From: Brevundimonas bullata
GTDB lineage: Bacteria > Pseudomonadota > Alphaproteobacteria > Caulobacterales > Caulobacteraceae
DNA: 64,000 nucleotides
Reading direction: 5' to 3'
NCBI RefSeq assembly: GCF_003350205.1
Contig: NZ_QLLC01000003.1
Coordinates: 62,001-126,000, forward strand
Part shown: piece after piece, positions 35,822 through 45,540 of the stretch
Layout of the letters: each line of letters begins with the position of its first letter
How positions within the stretch are numbered: position 1 is the first letter of the stretch
Notes under the pieces: generated by a model
Databases searched by the model: none
Seen by the model: the letters and a program-made list of their open reading frames with translations, nothing else
What the model was told of the DNA's origin: nothing
Made by a program: the position numbers and the translations under genes

Positions 35822-35880
35822 GAATCCTTACGGTTAAGGCGGAGTAACCAAACTTAAGATCCCGACTGATCGATAGAATC
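35822..35880 (-). promoter_or_regulatory. ccrM promoter region with two GANTC sites
   Basis: GAATC occurs at 35822-35826 and 35876-35880, and TTAA at 35834-35837 and 35854-35857. The TTAA pair is not at the 7-nt spacing of a full CtrA box, so only half-sites can be claimed. Paired GANTC sites before ccrM are known in Caulobacter, where methylation damps ccrM expression. Confidence 0.5.
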
Positions 35881-36027
35881 CTTCTCCCCTTGCGGGAGAA
35901 GGTGGCCGAGCAGCGCGAGGTCGGATGAGGGGTTGTGCGACGTTAAAACAGCCCGCCGTCAAACCTTGGCGAGACCCCTCATCCGTCAGGCTCCGCCTGC
36001 CACCTTCTCCCGCAAGGGGAGAAGGGA
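35880..36027. repeat. Long palindromic repeat, family D
   Basis: CCTTCTCCCCTTGCGGGAGA through AGGTGG at the left is mirrored by CCACC through TTCTCCCGCAAGGGGAGAAG at the right, with inner GATGAGGGG/CCCCTCATC. It lies between divergent ccrM and murC, and its right edge provides the purine-rich AGAAGGGAAGAAGAAG before the murC frame. A half copy (CCTTCTCCCGCAAGGGG) sits at about 3480-3496. Confidence 0.82.
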
Positions 36028-36072
36028 AGAAGAAGTATGCAAATCGCATCCCGTCTGAGCTATGAGGCGGGG

Positions 36073-37518
36073 ATGATCGCACGCCTTCGTCCCGTTCCGT
36101 TCGCCCTTGGGCCTGTCCACTTCGTCGGTATCGGCGGCATCGGCATGAGCGGCATCGCCGAGATCATGCTGAAGATCGGCTATCAGGTGTCCGGCTCGGA
36201 CGCCAAGGCCAGCGCCAACACCGAGCGGCTGGAGCGCCTGGGCGCCCGCATCTACATCGGCCATGACGCCGCGCACGTGACCGAGGGCGTCTCGGCGGTG
36301 GTCTATTCCACGGCGGTCAAGGCCGCCAACCCTGAACTGGTCGTCGCCCGCGAGCGTCGCATCCCTCTGGTCCGCCGGGCCGAGATGCTGGCCGAGCTGA
36401 TGCGGCTGCAATTCTCGATCGGCGTCGGCGGCACCCACGGCAAGACCACGACGACCTCGATGGTCGCGGCCCTGCTGGACGCGGCGGGCATGGACCCCAC
36501 CGTGGTCAACGGCGGCATCATCAACGCCTACGGCACCAACGCCAAGGTGGGCGAGGGCGACTGGATCGTGGTCGAGGCCGACGAGAGCGACGGCAGCTTC
36601 CTGCGCCTGAAATGCACCGTGGCGATCATCACCAATATCGACCCTGAACACCTGGACCACTACGGCGACTTCGACGCGGTCAAGAAGGCCTTCTGCGACT
36701 TCATCGAGGACATTCCCTTCTACGGCTTCGGCGTGGTCTGCCTGGACCACCCGGAAGTGCAGAAGCTGGCGGCCCAGATCGACAACCGCCGCCTCGTCAC
36801 CTACGGCCTGAACCCCCAGGCGATGGTCCGCGCCGAGAACGTGCAGATGTCGCCCGACGGCGCCCGTTTCGACGTGGTGGTGCAGGGCCAAGGTCTGGCC
36901 GCCCTGGACGAGCCGATCCGGATCGAGGGCCTCTATCTGCCCATGGCCGGCTGGCACAATGTCTCCAACTCCCTTGCGGCCATCGCGGTCGCCCGTGAAC
37001 TGGGTGTGGACGACGACGCCCTGCGCGCCGGTCTGGCCGGCTTCGGCGGGGTCAAGCGCCGCTTCACCACCACGGGCGTCGTCGGCGGCGTGCGCGTCAT
37101 CGACGACTATGGCCACCACCCGGTCGAGATCGCCGCCGTGCTCAAGGCCGCCCGTCAGGTGGTCCAGTCGGCGGACAACCCCGGCCGCGTCATCGCCGTG
37201 GTCCAGCCGCACCGCTACACCCGTCTGCGCGACCTGATGGAGGAGTTCTCGACCTGCTTCTCGGACGCCGACGCTGTCCTGGTCGCCGACGTCTATCCGG
37301 CGGGCGAACAGCCGATCGAGGGCGTGGACAAGCACGCCCTGGCCGATGGCATCCGCCGCTATGGCCACCGCAACGTCGCCGCCCTGGAAAACGCCGCCGT
37401 CCTGCCGCGCGTCATCAAGGATGAAGCCAAGCCGGGCGATCTGGTCGTCCTGCTGGGCGCAGGCGATATCACCAGCTGGGCCTACGCCCTGCCGGCGCAG
37501 CTTGAGGCGCTTGCCTAG
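36073..37518 (+). CDS. murC: UDP-N-acetylmuramate--L-alanine ligase MurC
   Basis: The first Mur ligase, 481 residues from ATG 36073. The N-terminal [20 protein letters not shown] (13-32) binds UDP, the ATP loop is GTHGKTTTT (120-128), and [11 protein letters not shown] and [10 protein letters not shown] are present. I chose 36073 because the conserved region begins directly after it and GAGG lies 5 nt before. An in-frame ATG at 36037, just downstream of the palindromic repeat, would add 12 residues. This gene opens the second dcw half. Confidence 0.95.
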   Translation: MIARLRPVPFALGPVHFVGIGGIGMSGIAEIMLKIGYQVSGSDAKASANTERLERLGARIYIGHDAAHVTEGVSAVVYSTAVKAANPELVVARERRIPLVRRAEMLAELMRLQFSIGVGGTHGKTTTTSMVAALLDAAGMDPTVVNGGIINAYGTNAKVGEGDWIVVEADESDGSFLRLKCTVAIITNIDPEHLDHYGDFDAVKKAFCDFIEDIPFYGFGVVCLDHPEVQKLAAQIDNRRLVTYGLNPQAMVRAENVQMSPDGARFDVVVQGQGLAALDEPIRIEGLYLPMAGWHNVSNSLAAIAVARELGVDDDALRAGLAGFGGVKRRFTTTGVVGGVRVIDDYGHHPVEIAAVLKAARQVVQSADNPGRVIAVVQPHRYTRLRDLMEEFSTCFSDADAVLVADVYPAGEQPIEGVDKHALADGIRRYGHRNVAALENAAVLPRVIKDEAKPGDLVVLLGAGDITSWAYALPAQLEALA

Positions 37519-37530
37519 ACCATTTGCTCC

Positions 37531-37660
37531 CGCTCATCCCGGCGGACGCCGGGATCCAGTGAGAGCTTCACGACGCGCCTTTGCCGCCCTACATCGGGCA
37601 GAACGCCAAACGGCTGGATGCAGCCAAAGAACTGGATCCCGGCGTCCGCCGGGATGAGCG
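37531..37660. repeat. Palindromic repeat, family E copy 1
   Basis: CGCTCATCCCGGCGGACGCC plus GGGATCCAGT at the left is mirrored by ACTGGATCCC plus GGCGTCCGCCGGGATGAGCG at the right. It separates murC from murB. A second copy at 62137-62270 has the same arms and a related core ending GCAGCCAAAG. Confidence 0.85.
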
Positions 37661-37669
37661 GATTAACAG

Positions 37670-38578
37670 ATGTCCTGGACTGACACCCTCCCCACCGTGC
37701 GCGGCAAGCTGCTGCTGAACGAACCGCTGGGCCCCTACACCTGGTTCCGCGTGGGCGGGGCGGCGGACGCCCTCTTTATTCCGGCGGACGCGGAAGACCT
37801 GGCCGACTTCCTCAAGGCCCTGCCCGAAAGCGTCCCCGTCACCATCATCGGCGTCGGCTCCAACCTGATCGTGCGCGACGGCGGGGTCGAGGGCGTGGTG
37901 ATCCGTCTGGCGGGCCGCGCCTTCGCCGCCATCACGACCGAGGGCGAGACCATCACCGTCGGCGCCGGCGCATTGGATTCCATGGTGGCCAAGGCCTCCG
38001 CCAAGGCGGGCATCGCCGGGCTGGAGTTCTACGCCGGCATCCCCGGCACCATCGGCGGCGCCCTGACCATGAACGCGGGCTGCTATGGCGCGGAAACCAA
38101 GGACGTTCTGGTCTCGGCCTGGGGTCTGAACCGTCAGGGTCAGCGGGTCGAGCTGACGCTGGCCGACTTCGGCTACACCTACCGCCATTCCAACGCCCCG
38201 GCCGACATCATCTGGATGGAGGCTGTCTATCGCGGCGCGCCCGACGCGCCCGAGGCCGTCACCGCCCGCATCAACGAGATCACCAGCCGCCGCGAGACGA
38301 CCCAGCCGATCCGTGAAAAGACCGGGGGCTCGACCTTCAAGAACCCTGAAGGCCATTCCTCGTGGAAGCTGGTCGACGAGGCGGGCTGGCGCGGCAAGCT
38401 GCGCGCCGAAACCGGCGGCGGCGCCAAGTTCAGCGAACTGCACGCCAACTTCATGATCAACCCCGGCGAGGCCACCGCCGCCGACATCGAAGCCCTGGGC
38501 GAAGCTGTGCGCGCCGATGTCCTGGCCAAGACCGGCGTCCAGCTGGACTGGGAAATCAAGCGCATCGGCCGCCGCTAA
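37670..38578 (+). CDS. murB: UDP-N-acetylenolpyruvoylglucosamine reductase MurB
   Basis: A 302-residue FAD enzyme that reduces UDP-GlcNAc-enolpyruvate to UDP-MurNAc. The FAD-binding segment includes [14 protein letters not shown] (23-36) and [36 protein letters not shown] is the typical type II (short loop) MurB block. The C-terminal catalytic stretch is [19 protein letters not shown]. Only repeats separate it from murC and ddl. Confidence 0.96.
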   Translation: MSWTDTLPTVRGKLLLNEPLGPYTWFRVGGAADALFIPADAEDLADFLKALPESVPVTIIGVGSNLIVRDGGVEGVVIRLAGRAFAAITTEGETITVGAGALDSMVAKASAKAGIAGLEFYAGIPGTIGGALTMNAGCYGAETKDVLVSAWGLNRQGQRVELTLADFGYTYRHSNAPADIIWMEAVYRGAPDAPEAVTARINEITSRRETTQPIREKTGGSTFKNPEGHSSWKLVDEAGWRGKLRAETGGGAKFSELHANFMINPGEATAADIEALGEAVRADVLAKTGVQLDWEIKRIGRR

Positions 38579-38779
38579 CCCTCTCCCGGCGGGAGAGGGC
38601 TTGAGCGCACGAGAGCCGAAGGCGATCGTTCTTGCGCGAAAGGGTGAGGGGCTAAGGTGTCAGTCGGCGTCCGCCGTCGCGGCGCGGCTTGCGCCGACGG
38701 TTGTCGAGAACCCTCACCCTTTCGCCTTGCCAATCGCTGGCGCTCTCGGAGGCTCAAGCCCTCTCCCATCGGGAGAGGG
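38579..38779. repeat. Long palindromic repeat, family C copy 2
   Basis: A 201-bp palindrome with the same arms and inner blocks as the copy at 10093-10294 (GGCTTGAGCGCACGAGAGCC, CGATCGTTCTTGCGCGAAAG, CCCTCACCCTTTCGCC). It starts directly after the murB stop codon. Confidence 0.85.
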
Positions 38780-38883
38780 GCTCTACCGCAGGAAGGCGCT
38801 TAAATTCCCCTCCGTCCCGCTATCGTTTCCAACCGGTTAACCGTATTCAGGGCATAGGGGCGGGCTAGTAGTCGGATCGTCCC

Positions 38884-39819
38884 ATGCGCGCGCCCCTGAA
38901 CACTCTTCACGTCGCTGTCCTGATGGGCGGCCTGTCGTCGGAACGCGAGGTTTCGCTGTCGTCCGGTCGCGGCTGCGCCGACGCCCTGGAAGGGCAGGTC
39001 GCCAAGGTCACGCGCGTCGACGCCGGGCGCGATCTGGCCCAGGTCCTGACCGCCCTGAAACCCGACGTCGTCTTCAACGCCCTGCACGGCGAATGGGGCG
39101 AGGACGGCTGCGTCCAGGGCATCCTCGAGACCCTGCTCATCCCCTACACCCACTCCGGCGTCCTGGCCTCGGCTCTGGCCATGGATAAGGATAAGTCCAA
39201 GGCCGTGCTGCGGGCGGCCGGCGTCGTCGTGCCCGGCGGCGGCCTGTTTGATCGCAAGGCGGTGGCGGCGGACCACGTCATTGCGCCCCCCTATGTGATC
39301 AAGCCGAACGCCGAGGGCTCCTCGGTCGGCGTCTATGTCATCCAGCCGGGCGACGCGCCCTGCGCCATCGTCGGCGACGACAGCTGGACCTATGGCGACC
39401 TGGTCATGGTCGAGCCCTTCATCGCGGGCAAGGAACTGGCCGTCACGGTGCTGGGCGAGGCCGCCGGCCCGCGCGCCCTGACCGTCACCGACATCACCCC
39501 GACCAAGGGCTTCTACGACTACGAGGCCAAATACGCGCCGGGCGGTTCCAAGCACGTCCTGCCCGCCGAGCTGCCCGCCCACGTCTTTGACAAGGCTTTA
39601 CGTCAGTCCGAGCTGGCCCACACGGCCATGGGCTGCCGCGGCGTGTCCCGATCCGACTTCCGTTATGACGATGTTAACGACGTTCTCGTTCTTCTGGAGG
39701 TCAACACCCAGCCCGGCATGACGCCGACCTCGCTCAGTCCCGAGCAGGCGGCCTATGTCGGGATGGCGTATCGTGATCTGGTTCGGTGGATGGTGGAGGA
39801 CGCCTCATGCCCGCGGTAG
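38884..39819 (+). CDS. ddl: D-alanine--D-alanine ligase
   Basis: A 311-residue ATP-grasp ligase making the D-Ala-D-Ala dipeptide used by MurF. Visible motifs: VAVLMGGLSSEREVSLSSG (9-27), ALHGEWGEDGCVQGIL, PYVIKPNAEGSSVGVY (ATP site) and LEVNTQPGMTPTSLSPEQA (Mg ligands Glu and Asn). The 3' end carries a near-consensus CtrA box (39663-39678) in unusual codons, and the last 13 bp overlap ftsQ. Confidence 0.95.
   Translation: MRAPLNTLHVAVLMGGLSSEREVSLSSGRGCADALEGQVAKVTRVDAGRDLAQVLTALKPDVVFNALHGEWGEDGCVQGILETLLIPYTHSGVLASALAMDKDKSKAVLRAAGVVVPGGGLFDRKAVAADHVIAPPYVIKPNAEGSSVGVYVIQPGDAPCAIVGDDSWTYGDLVMVEPFIAGKELAVTVLGEAAGPRALTVTDITPTKGFYDYEAKYAPGGSKHVLPAELPAHVFDKALRQSELAHTAMGCRGVSRSDFRYDDVNDVLVLLEVNTQPGMTPTSLSPEQAAYVGMAYRDLVRWMVEDASCPR
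39663..39678 (+). promoter_or_regulatory. Near-consensus CtrA box inside ddl, before ftsQ
   Basis: TTAT (39663), 7 nt, TTAAC (39674-39678) differs from TTAA-N7-TTAAC by one base. It lies 129 bp before the ftsQ start. The local codons (TAT GAC GAT GTT AAC GAC GTT) are unusually AT-rich for this gene, consistent with selection on the DNA. Caulobacter drives ftsQA from a CtrA-controlled promoter in the same position. Confidence 0.55.
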
Positions 39820-40661
39820 TGCGTGGCGGTCGGCGACAGGGTTCGACAAAAGGCAAGGGGCAGGGGTCCCGCAAGGCGCCGGCCACGCCGGGCAAGGTCG
39901 CCGCCATCGGTCGGCTGGACCTGTCGCCGCGCGCGGTCCTGATCTCCATCGTGGCGGGCGTCGTCGTTCTGGGCGGGGTCCTGGCCACGGGCGCGCGGGC
40001 CGAGCGCATCTCCAACTCGGTCTCCAACAAGTTCGACAGCGTCACCTCGGGCATGGGTCTGAAGGTGAAGCAGGTCCACGTCACCGGCGCCTCGCCTGAG
40101 GCCCGCGCCGCCATCCAGCAGGCCGTCGGCGTCCGCGCCGATCAGCCCATCGTCAGCCTCGACCTCAACGCCGTGCGCGACCGGGTCCAGGCCGTGGGCT
40201 GGGTCAAGGAGGCGCGCGTGGTGCGCCTGTTGCCCGACACCCTGATCGTCGACGTCAAGGAACACGACCGCCTGGCCGTCTGGCAGACCGGCGGCCACGC
40301 CTATGTCATCGACAGCCGGGGCCAGGTGATCCAGGGCGCCGACGCCGGTCGCTATCCCAAGCTGCCGCTGGTGGTGGGCAAGGGCGCCGATCAGACCGCA
40401 TCTGAAATCCTGCCGCTGCTAGTCCAGCGCCCGCGCCTGATGGCCCGCATCGAGGCCCTGGTCCGCGTGGACGAGCGCCGCTGGGACCTGCGGCTCAAGG
40501 ACGGCAGCCTGATTCAACTGCCCGCCGTTGATCAGGATTCCGCCCTGATCCGTCTCGACGCGCTGGACCAGCGCGAACGCCTTCTCGACCTGGGCTTCGC
40601 CCGGGTCGATCTCCGCACGCCCGAGGAGGTCGCCGTCCGGCCCTCCGAAGGCGCCGTCTGA
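39807..40661 (+). CDS. ftsQ: Cell division protein FtsQ
   Basis: A 284-residue bitopic divisome protein. It has a basic, Gly-rich cytoplasmic tail (about 1-42), one membrane segment (about 43-62, AVLISIVAGVVVLGGVLATG), a POTRA domain (about 85-155, VKQVHVTGASPEARAAIQQA) and the FtsQ beta domain. GGAGGA 7 nt before ATG 39807 fixes the start, overlapping ddl by 13 bp. It recruits FtsBL and links early and late divisome proteins. Confidence 0.94.
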   Translation: MPAVVRGGRRQGSTKGKGQGSRKAPATPGKVAAIGRLDLSPRAVLISIVAGVVVLGGVLATGARAERISNSVSNKFDSVTSGMGLKVKQVHVTGASPEARAAIQQAVGVRADQPIVSLDLNAVRDRVQAVGWVKEARVVRLLPDTLIVDVKEHDRLAVWQTGGHAYVIDSRGQVIQGADAGRYPKLPLVVGKGADQTASEILPLLVQRPRLMARIEALVRVDERRWDLRLKDGSLIQLPAVDQDSALIRLDALDQRERLLDLGFARVDLRTPEEVAVRPSEGAV

Positions 40662-40686
40662 ACCAAATATCCAGGACACGATCATC

Positions 40687-42012
40687 ATGGCCGGACGCAG
40701 CCGAGACACGAACACGGATCAAGCCAAGGGCGCCCCGCGCGCCCCGGCCGTGGCCGCGCTCGACCTGGGCCAGTCTAAGGTCGCCTGCTTCATCATGAAG
40801 CCCGAGGGCGTGCGCCACGCCGACCGCACCATCCGCGTCGCAGGCGCCAGCCATGTCCAGTCGCGCGGCGTGCGCGGCGGGGCCATCGTCAACATGGACG
40901 AGGCCGCCCAGGCCATCGGCCACGCGGTCGAGCGCGCCGAGCGCGCCGCCGGCTCGCCCGTCTCCGGCGTCATCGTCACCACGGCCATCGGCCAGATGGC
41001 CAGCCACCGCGTCCAGGCCCGCGTCTCGCTGGGCGCCCATCCGATCAGCGACGGCGACCTGGCCCGCGCCATCGGCATGGCCCTGGCTCAGATCCGCCTG
41101 CCCAACCGTCGCCCGATCCACGTCCTGCCCATCGCCTGGTCGGTGGACGGGGCGCGCGGCGTCCATGATCCGCGCTCCATGCGCGGCGGCTCGCTGGGCC
41201 TCGACCTGCTGGTCGTCTCCATGTCCGAAGGTTCGTTCGGCGCCCTCAGCCACTGCCTCGAACTGGCCCACCTTGACCTGCAAGGCGTCGCCGCCGCCCC
41301 CGTCGTCTCCTCGCTCGCCGCGCTGGAAGAGGACGAGATGGAGCTGGGCAGCGTCTGCATCGACATGGGCGGCGGCTCGACCTCGGCGGCGGTCTGGGGC
41401 GGGCGCAGCCTGCTGCACATCGAATCGCTGAACGTCGGCGGCGACCACGTCACCGCCGACATCGCGCGCGGCCTGTCGACCTCCAAGGTCGGCGCCGAGC
41501 GCCTGAAGACCCTGCACGGCTCGGCCATGGCCAGCGCCAACGAAGACCGCGAGATGCTGGAGGCCCCGCCGCGCGGCGAGGACCCGTCCGCCGGCCCCGT
41601 CATCGTCCCGCGCGCCATGCTCAAGACCGTCATCGCCCCGCGCGTCGAGGAAACCCTCGAACTGCTGCGCGACCGGCTCAAGCACGCCGGCGTCGGCATG
41701 GACCCAGGCGCGGGCATCGTCCTGACCGGCGGCGCCAGCCAGCTGAACGGCGTGCGCGAACTGGCCGTGCGCGTCTTCGACCGCCCGGTCCGCCTGGGCA
41801 AGCCGCAACGCGCGCCCCACCTGGCCGACGCCGCCTCGGGCCCGGCGTTCTGCTCGGCGTCGGGCGTCCTGCTGCGCGCCGCCTACGGCCCGCGCGAGGC
41901 GGTCTCCGCCCGCAAGCTCATGTCCCGCCAAATCACCGCCGCCGACGCCCCCAAGGTCCACCGCGGCGGCATGGTCGCCCGCGCCGCCGGCTGGTTGCGC
42001 GACAACCTTTAA
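40687..42012 (+). CDS. ftsA: Cell division protein FtsA
   Basis: A 441-residue actin-like ATPase that tethers FtsZ to the membrane. The first phosphate loop is AALDLGQSKVACFI (about 23-36), the 1C/SHS2 domain covers about 105-185, and SVCIDMGGGSTSAAVW holds the second phosphate loop. The C-terminus ends in an amphipathic AAGWLRDNL helix for membrane binding. AGGA precedes the ATG. Unusually, ftsZ does not follow directly: a 3-kb receptor gene lies between. Confidence 0.96.
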   Translation: MAGRSRDTNTDQAKGAPRAPAVAALDLGQSKVACFIMKPEGVRHADRTIRVAGASHVQSRGVRGGAIVNMDEAAQAIGHAVERAERAAGSPVSGVIVTTAIGQMASHRVQARVSLGAHPISDGDLARAIGMALAQIRLPNRRPIHVLPIAWSVDGARGVHDPRSMRGGSLGLDLLVVSMSEGSFGALSHCLELAHLDLQGVAAAPVVSSLAALEEDEMELGSVCIDMGGGSTSAAVWGGRSLLHIESLNVGGDHVTADIARGLSTSKVGAERLKTLHGSAMASANEDREMLEAPPRGEDPSAGPVIVPRAMLKTVIAPRVEETLELLRDRLKHAGVGMDPGAGIVLTGGASQLNGVRELAVRVFDRPVRLGKPQRAPHLADAASGPAFCSASGVLLRAAYGPREAVSARKLMSRQITAADAPKVHRGGMVARAAGWLRDNL

Positions 42013-42481
42013 AACGTCCGCCGGCATGAAGCCCCGACACATAGCGTGTGGGGGATGGTGATATTTGCGGGCTGCAAAACGCCTGCCTGAGAGTGCGCTG
42101 AACAGGCCGACCATTTGCGCCCTATGCCCAGGCGTGTCGTCTCCGCCTTGTGACCGGGGCGGTGCAGGTTGGCGCGCGCACCCGAACAGTTCAAATCAAC
42201 CAGCGTTCGTCGAATTCGTGATCTGACGGTTCCGTTTTCTGAGGGTGCAAGAAGGGAACCGCTTCTCTAGGCATACCGAAGTTATTGAAAGCCATAGTTA
42301 GGCGAACAATGTTTGCTGGTGGCCGGCTGTATTGTGTCGAAACTGCTACATATTGTCGTTTAGCGGGCCAATTTTAGCCAATATGCTGGATTTCTTCGTT
42401 ATTCTGACTAGGGAACACATGTGGCGCTCGGAGCGCCCGAGGCGGACCGCGCCGAGTATCTTTAGTTGGGGTAGTAGAAGT
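42013..42481 (+). other. AT-richer 469-bp leader between ftsA and the TonB-dependent receptor gene
   Basis: No gene is seen here. The first 200 bp are GC-rich and include an imperfect CCCC...ACAC/GTGT...GGGG hairpin right after ftsA (42034-42056). From about 42190 the base composition drops markedly compared with all neighbouring genes (for example TTTAGCGGGCCAATTTTAGC at 42359). GGCGCT-CGG-AGCGCC (42423-42437) could form a small leader hairpin. The receptor promoter should lie in this stretch, but I cannot place it. Confidence 0.5.
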
Positions 42482-45451
42482 ATGAGTTTGAAGCGTAATC
42501 ACCTGTTCGGAACCACGGTCCTGGCAGGCTTTATCGCCATGTCGGCGCCCGCCGCTGTTCATGCTGCACCTGCAGCGCAGGACCCGGAAGCCACTGAACT
42601 GGGTGAGGTCGTCGTCACCGGCTCGCGTATTGCGCGTCCCAACCTCGAGCAGCCGGCTCCCGTTTCCACGATCACCGAACAAGCTATCATCAACTCTGGT
42701 ACGACGAACCTTGGAGACATCCTAGCTGAACTGCCGGGCATGGGGCGGACTAACACCGTTCGCGCCAACGCCGACAGTGGCGGCGATCTCGTGGGGCTCA
42801 ATCAGGCCAACCTGCGCAGCTTGGGCGCTGCGAGGACGCTGACCCTGGTCAACGGCAAGCGTCACGTCGGTGGTTCCGCCGGCAGCACCGCCGTGGATCT
42901 GAATGCTGTCCCGACGGCTCTGGTCAAGAGCATTGAAGTCGTGACTGGCGGCGCCTCGGCCATCTACGGCTCGGACGCTGTGTCAGGCGTTGTGAACATC
43001 ATTCTCCGTGACGATTTCGAAGGCGCGCAGATTGGCGCATCCTACGGCATCGGCGACGGTAGTCTGAATGAACGTTGGGCGATTGATGCGACGATCGGCG
43101 GCAATTTTGCAGGAGGGCGAGGAAACGTCGCCTTCAGCCTGTTCGCCGACGGTACAAGCCGCGTCATGGCGACGGAAGTTCCCGAGTTGGCTCTGCGTGC
43201 CGGTACCGTCCTAAATCCTGATGATCCCACGGGTTTGCCTGGCAACGGCAAGCCCAACCGGCTCTGGGCCAACTATATCGGCAGCGACTGGATCGACGAA
43301 CGCGGCGTTTTCTTTAACGGCGTCACTGGTGAGGCTTTCGGCTTTAAAGCCGATGGAACTCTGGTGAACCAGCCGGCACGTACCGGCGAGAACAGCGCCG
43401 CGTTTGGCTCGTTCGGCGAATATTGCGATACCTGCTTCTTCCCTGACGACTGGATTGTTGTGATCCCGAAGTCGGAACGTGTCGGCTTCAACACGGTCGC
43501 TCACTATGACCTGCTACCCAATGTTCGCGCCTATGTGGACGCCAAGTACATTACGTCCAAGTTCGACGACAACTATCAGCCGTCGTTCCGCTTCTTTAGT
43601 GACAGTGTCGCCGAAGACAACGCCTTCCTGACGCCTGAGATGCGCGCGGCGGCCGGCGCCGATCTTGCTGCGGGCAACATGTTCGTCAACCGCTTCCTGG
43701 GCGACACCAACGGTCGTGCATCCAGCGTTGAACGTACCACGATGCGGATCGTCGGCGGCCTGCAAGGTGACTTCGACGCTCGGTTCGCCGAGATCGACTG
43801 GGACCTGTCATACAACTACGGACGGACGACCAACCACTTCAAGTCCTTCGGCACGCTGATCCCCGGCAACTACGCCGCTGCGCTCGATGCTGTTCAAGGA
43901 CCTGATGGGATTGTCTGCCGTTCGTCGCTTCCGGGTGAAGATCCGGTTGCAGGCACTACGGGCGCACCCTGCGTGCCCTATAATCCCTTCATTGCGCAGA
44001 ACACGCCTGAAGCGCTCGCCTATGTCACACATGACTCGCAACGCGAGCATAAGCTGACTCAGAAGGTGGTTTCGGGCATCATCTCTTTCGACACCTCGCG
44101 CTTCCTAAACCTGCCCGGCGGCGCGATTGGTGTTGCCGGCGGCTTCGAGTTCCGTGAGGAAAGCAGCGCTAACATCAACGACGCCTTCGTCAAGACAGGC
44201 TTGAGCGAAAGCGCACCGCAACCCGACGCCATCGGCGGGTTTGACGTTTCAGAATACTTCGCCGAAGTGAATTTGCCGCTTCTGGCGGATATGCCGTTCG
44301 CCTACCGCCTATCGGTTGACGGCGCCTATCGCCTAGCGGACTATTCACACTCGGGCGAAGCTGAGGCTTGGAAGGTTGGCTTCCTCTACGCCCCGATCCG
44401 GGACGTCTCGTTCCGCGGCACCTATGGTAAGGCCGTTCGCGCGCCGAACATCACGGAAGCCTTCCTGCCGATAACTGCCGGCTTCGAAGACGTCTCCGAC
44501 CCTTGTGATGTGGCGCGTATCAACGGCAACCCCAACCGCGCCGCCAACTGCGCTCTGGACACCGAAATTCCGCAACTGCCGTGGAATTCAAGCACGAACG
44601 CCTCGATCAAAGCGGAGACGGGTGGCAATCCGAACCTGAAGCCGGAAACCTCTGAAAGCTTCACGGCAGGCGTGGTGCTGCAACCGCGTTGGGTTTCGGG
44701 GCTGGCTCTGACGATCGACTACTTCAGCATCGAGATCGAAGACGCGATCGCTCAAATCGCCCCCCAGACGATTATTAACAACTGCTACGATTCCCCGGGC
44801 GGGCTGGCTGAGCAGTTCTGCAGCATGTTCGACCGCAACACCGATCCGAATAGCAACTTCTTCGGTAATATCAGCATGCTTCGCAATCAATTTGTGAACA
44901 CGTCGAAGCTGGAGACGAGCGGATGGGATATTAATCTGTCCTACGCCGCGAGCCTGGATAATTGGGCTGAGAAGGTCTCGTTCCTCAACTGGGCTCAAGG
45001 CGATCTGGGGATCAATATGAAGGCCACCCACCTGGAGAAGTATAATACCTTCCAATTCCAGGACCGGCCTGACGTGATCAACATGAACCGCGGCGAACTG
45101 GGCAACCCGGTTTGGCGCCTGACGTCCAGCGTCAACTGGACGCGCGGCCCGCTGCAACTGGGTTGGGAAGCTCGCTTCGAAGACGAAGTCGCGACGTACG
45201 AGACCACCCGGACTCTGAACCCCTCTGCTGCGGAAAGCACCAACATTCCGTACATCGGCGCGAAGGTCTATCACGACTTCATCGCCCGTCTGCGTCTTGA
45301 GGGCGGTGTCCTCTATGCGAACGACACCGAGCTCTACATCGGCATCAACAACGCATTTGACGTGCGACTGCCTTACAGCGTCGGGTTCGACAGTTCGCAA
45401 TATGAGCTGTTTGGCCGCCAGATCTTTGGCGGGGTGCGCATCAGCTTCTAA
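42482..45451 (+). CDS. TonB-dependent outer-membrane receptor
   Basis: A 989-residue protein from ATG 42482. Signal peptide about 1-29 (ending AAVHAAPAA), a TonB-box region with ELGEVVVTGSRIARP, then a plug domain (about 60-170) with GDILAELPGMG, LVNGKRHVGG and SAIYGSDAVSGVVNIIL. The rest is a 22-strand barrel ending in Phe (FGGVRISF), as outer-membrane proteins do. It imports an unknown substrate using TonB energy. Base composition is lower in GC and codon choice looser than in the flanking fts genes, which suggests late arrival. It has its own terminator and sits between ftsA and ftsZ. Confidence 0.93.
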   Translation: MSLKRNHLFGTTVLAGFIAMSAPAAVHAAPAAQDPEATELGEVVVTGSRIARPNLEQPAPVSTITEQAIINSGTTNLGDILAELPGMGRTNTVRANADSGGDLVGLNQANLRSLGAARTLTLVNGKRHVGGSAGSTAVDLNAVPTALVKSIEVVTGGASAIYGSDAVSGVVNIILRDDFEGAQIGASYGIGDGSLNERWAIDATIGGNFAGGRGNVAFSLFADGTSRVMATEVPELALRAGTVLNPDDPTGLPGNGKPNRLWANYIGSDWIDERGVFFNGVTGEAFGFKADGTLVNQPARTGENSAAFGSFGEYCDTCFFPDDWIVVIPKSERVGFNTVAHYDLLPNVRAYVDAKYITSKFDDNYQPSFRFFSDSVAEDNAFLTPEMRAAAGADLAAGNMFVNRFLGDTNGRASSVERTTMRIVGGLQGDFDARFAEIDWDLSYNYGRTTNHFKSFGTLIPGNYAAALDAVQGPDGIVCRSSLPGEDPVAGTTGAPCVPYNPFIAQNTPEALAYVTHDSQREHKLTQKVVSGIISFDTSRFLNLPGGAIGVAGGFEFREESSANINDAFVKTGLSESAPQPDAIGGFDVSEYFAEVNLPLLADMPFAYRLSVDGAYRLADYSHSGEAEAWKVGFLYAPIRDVSFRGTYGKAVRAPNITEAFLPITAGFEDVSDPCDVARINGNPNRAANCALDTEIPQLPWNSSTNASIKAETGGNPNLKPETSESFTAGVVLQPRWVSGLALTIDYFSIEIEDAIAQIAPQTIINNCYDSPGGLAEQFCSMFDRNTDPNSNFFGNISMLRNQFVNTSKLETSGWDINLSYAASLDNWAEKVSFLNWAQGDLGINMKATHLEKYNTFQFQDRPDVINMNRGELGNPVWRLTSSVNWTRGPLQLGWEARFEDEVATYETTRTLNPSAAESTNIPYIGAKVYHDFIARLRLEGGVLYANDTELYIGINNAFDVRLPYSVGFDSSQYELFGRQIFGGVRISF

Positions 45452-45479
45452 GGCTGACGCTGCCGACTAATGGGGAAAG

Positions 45480-45505
45480 GGGGTGCCCGTCGGGCGCCCC
45501 TTTTT
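45480..45505 (+). terminator. Rho-independent terminator after the TonB-dependent receptor gene
   Basis: GGGGTGCCC, loop GTC, GGGCGCCCC (9-bp stem with one G-U pair), then TTTTT. It isolates ftsZ from the receptor gene. Confidence 0.88.
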
Positions 45506-45540
45506 CTTTGGTTGAATGTGGAAAAATCCAGCTACGCTTG

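Noticed and set aside
42013-45480. Insertion sequence or composite transposon carrying the receptor gene
   Set aside because: No transposase, terminal inverted repeats or target duplications were seen at the edges; only composition and position hint at transfer.
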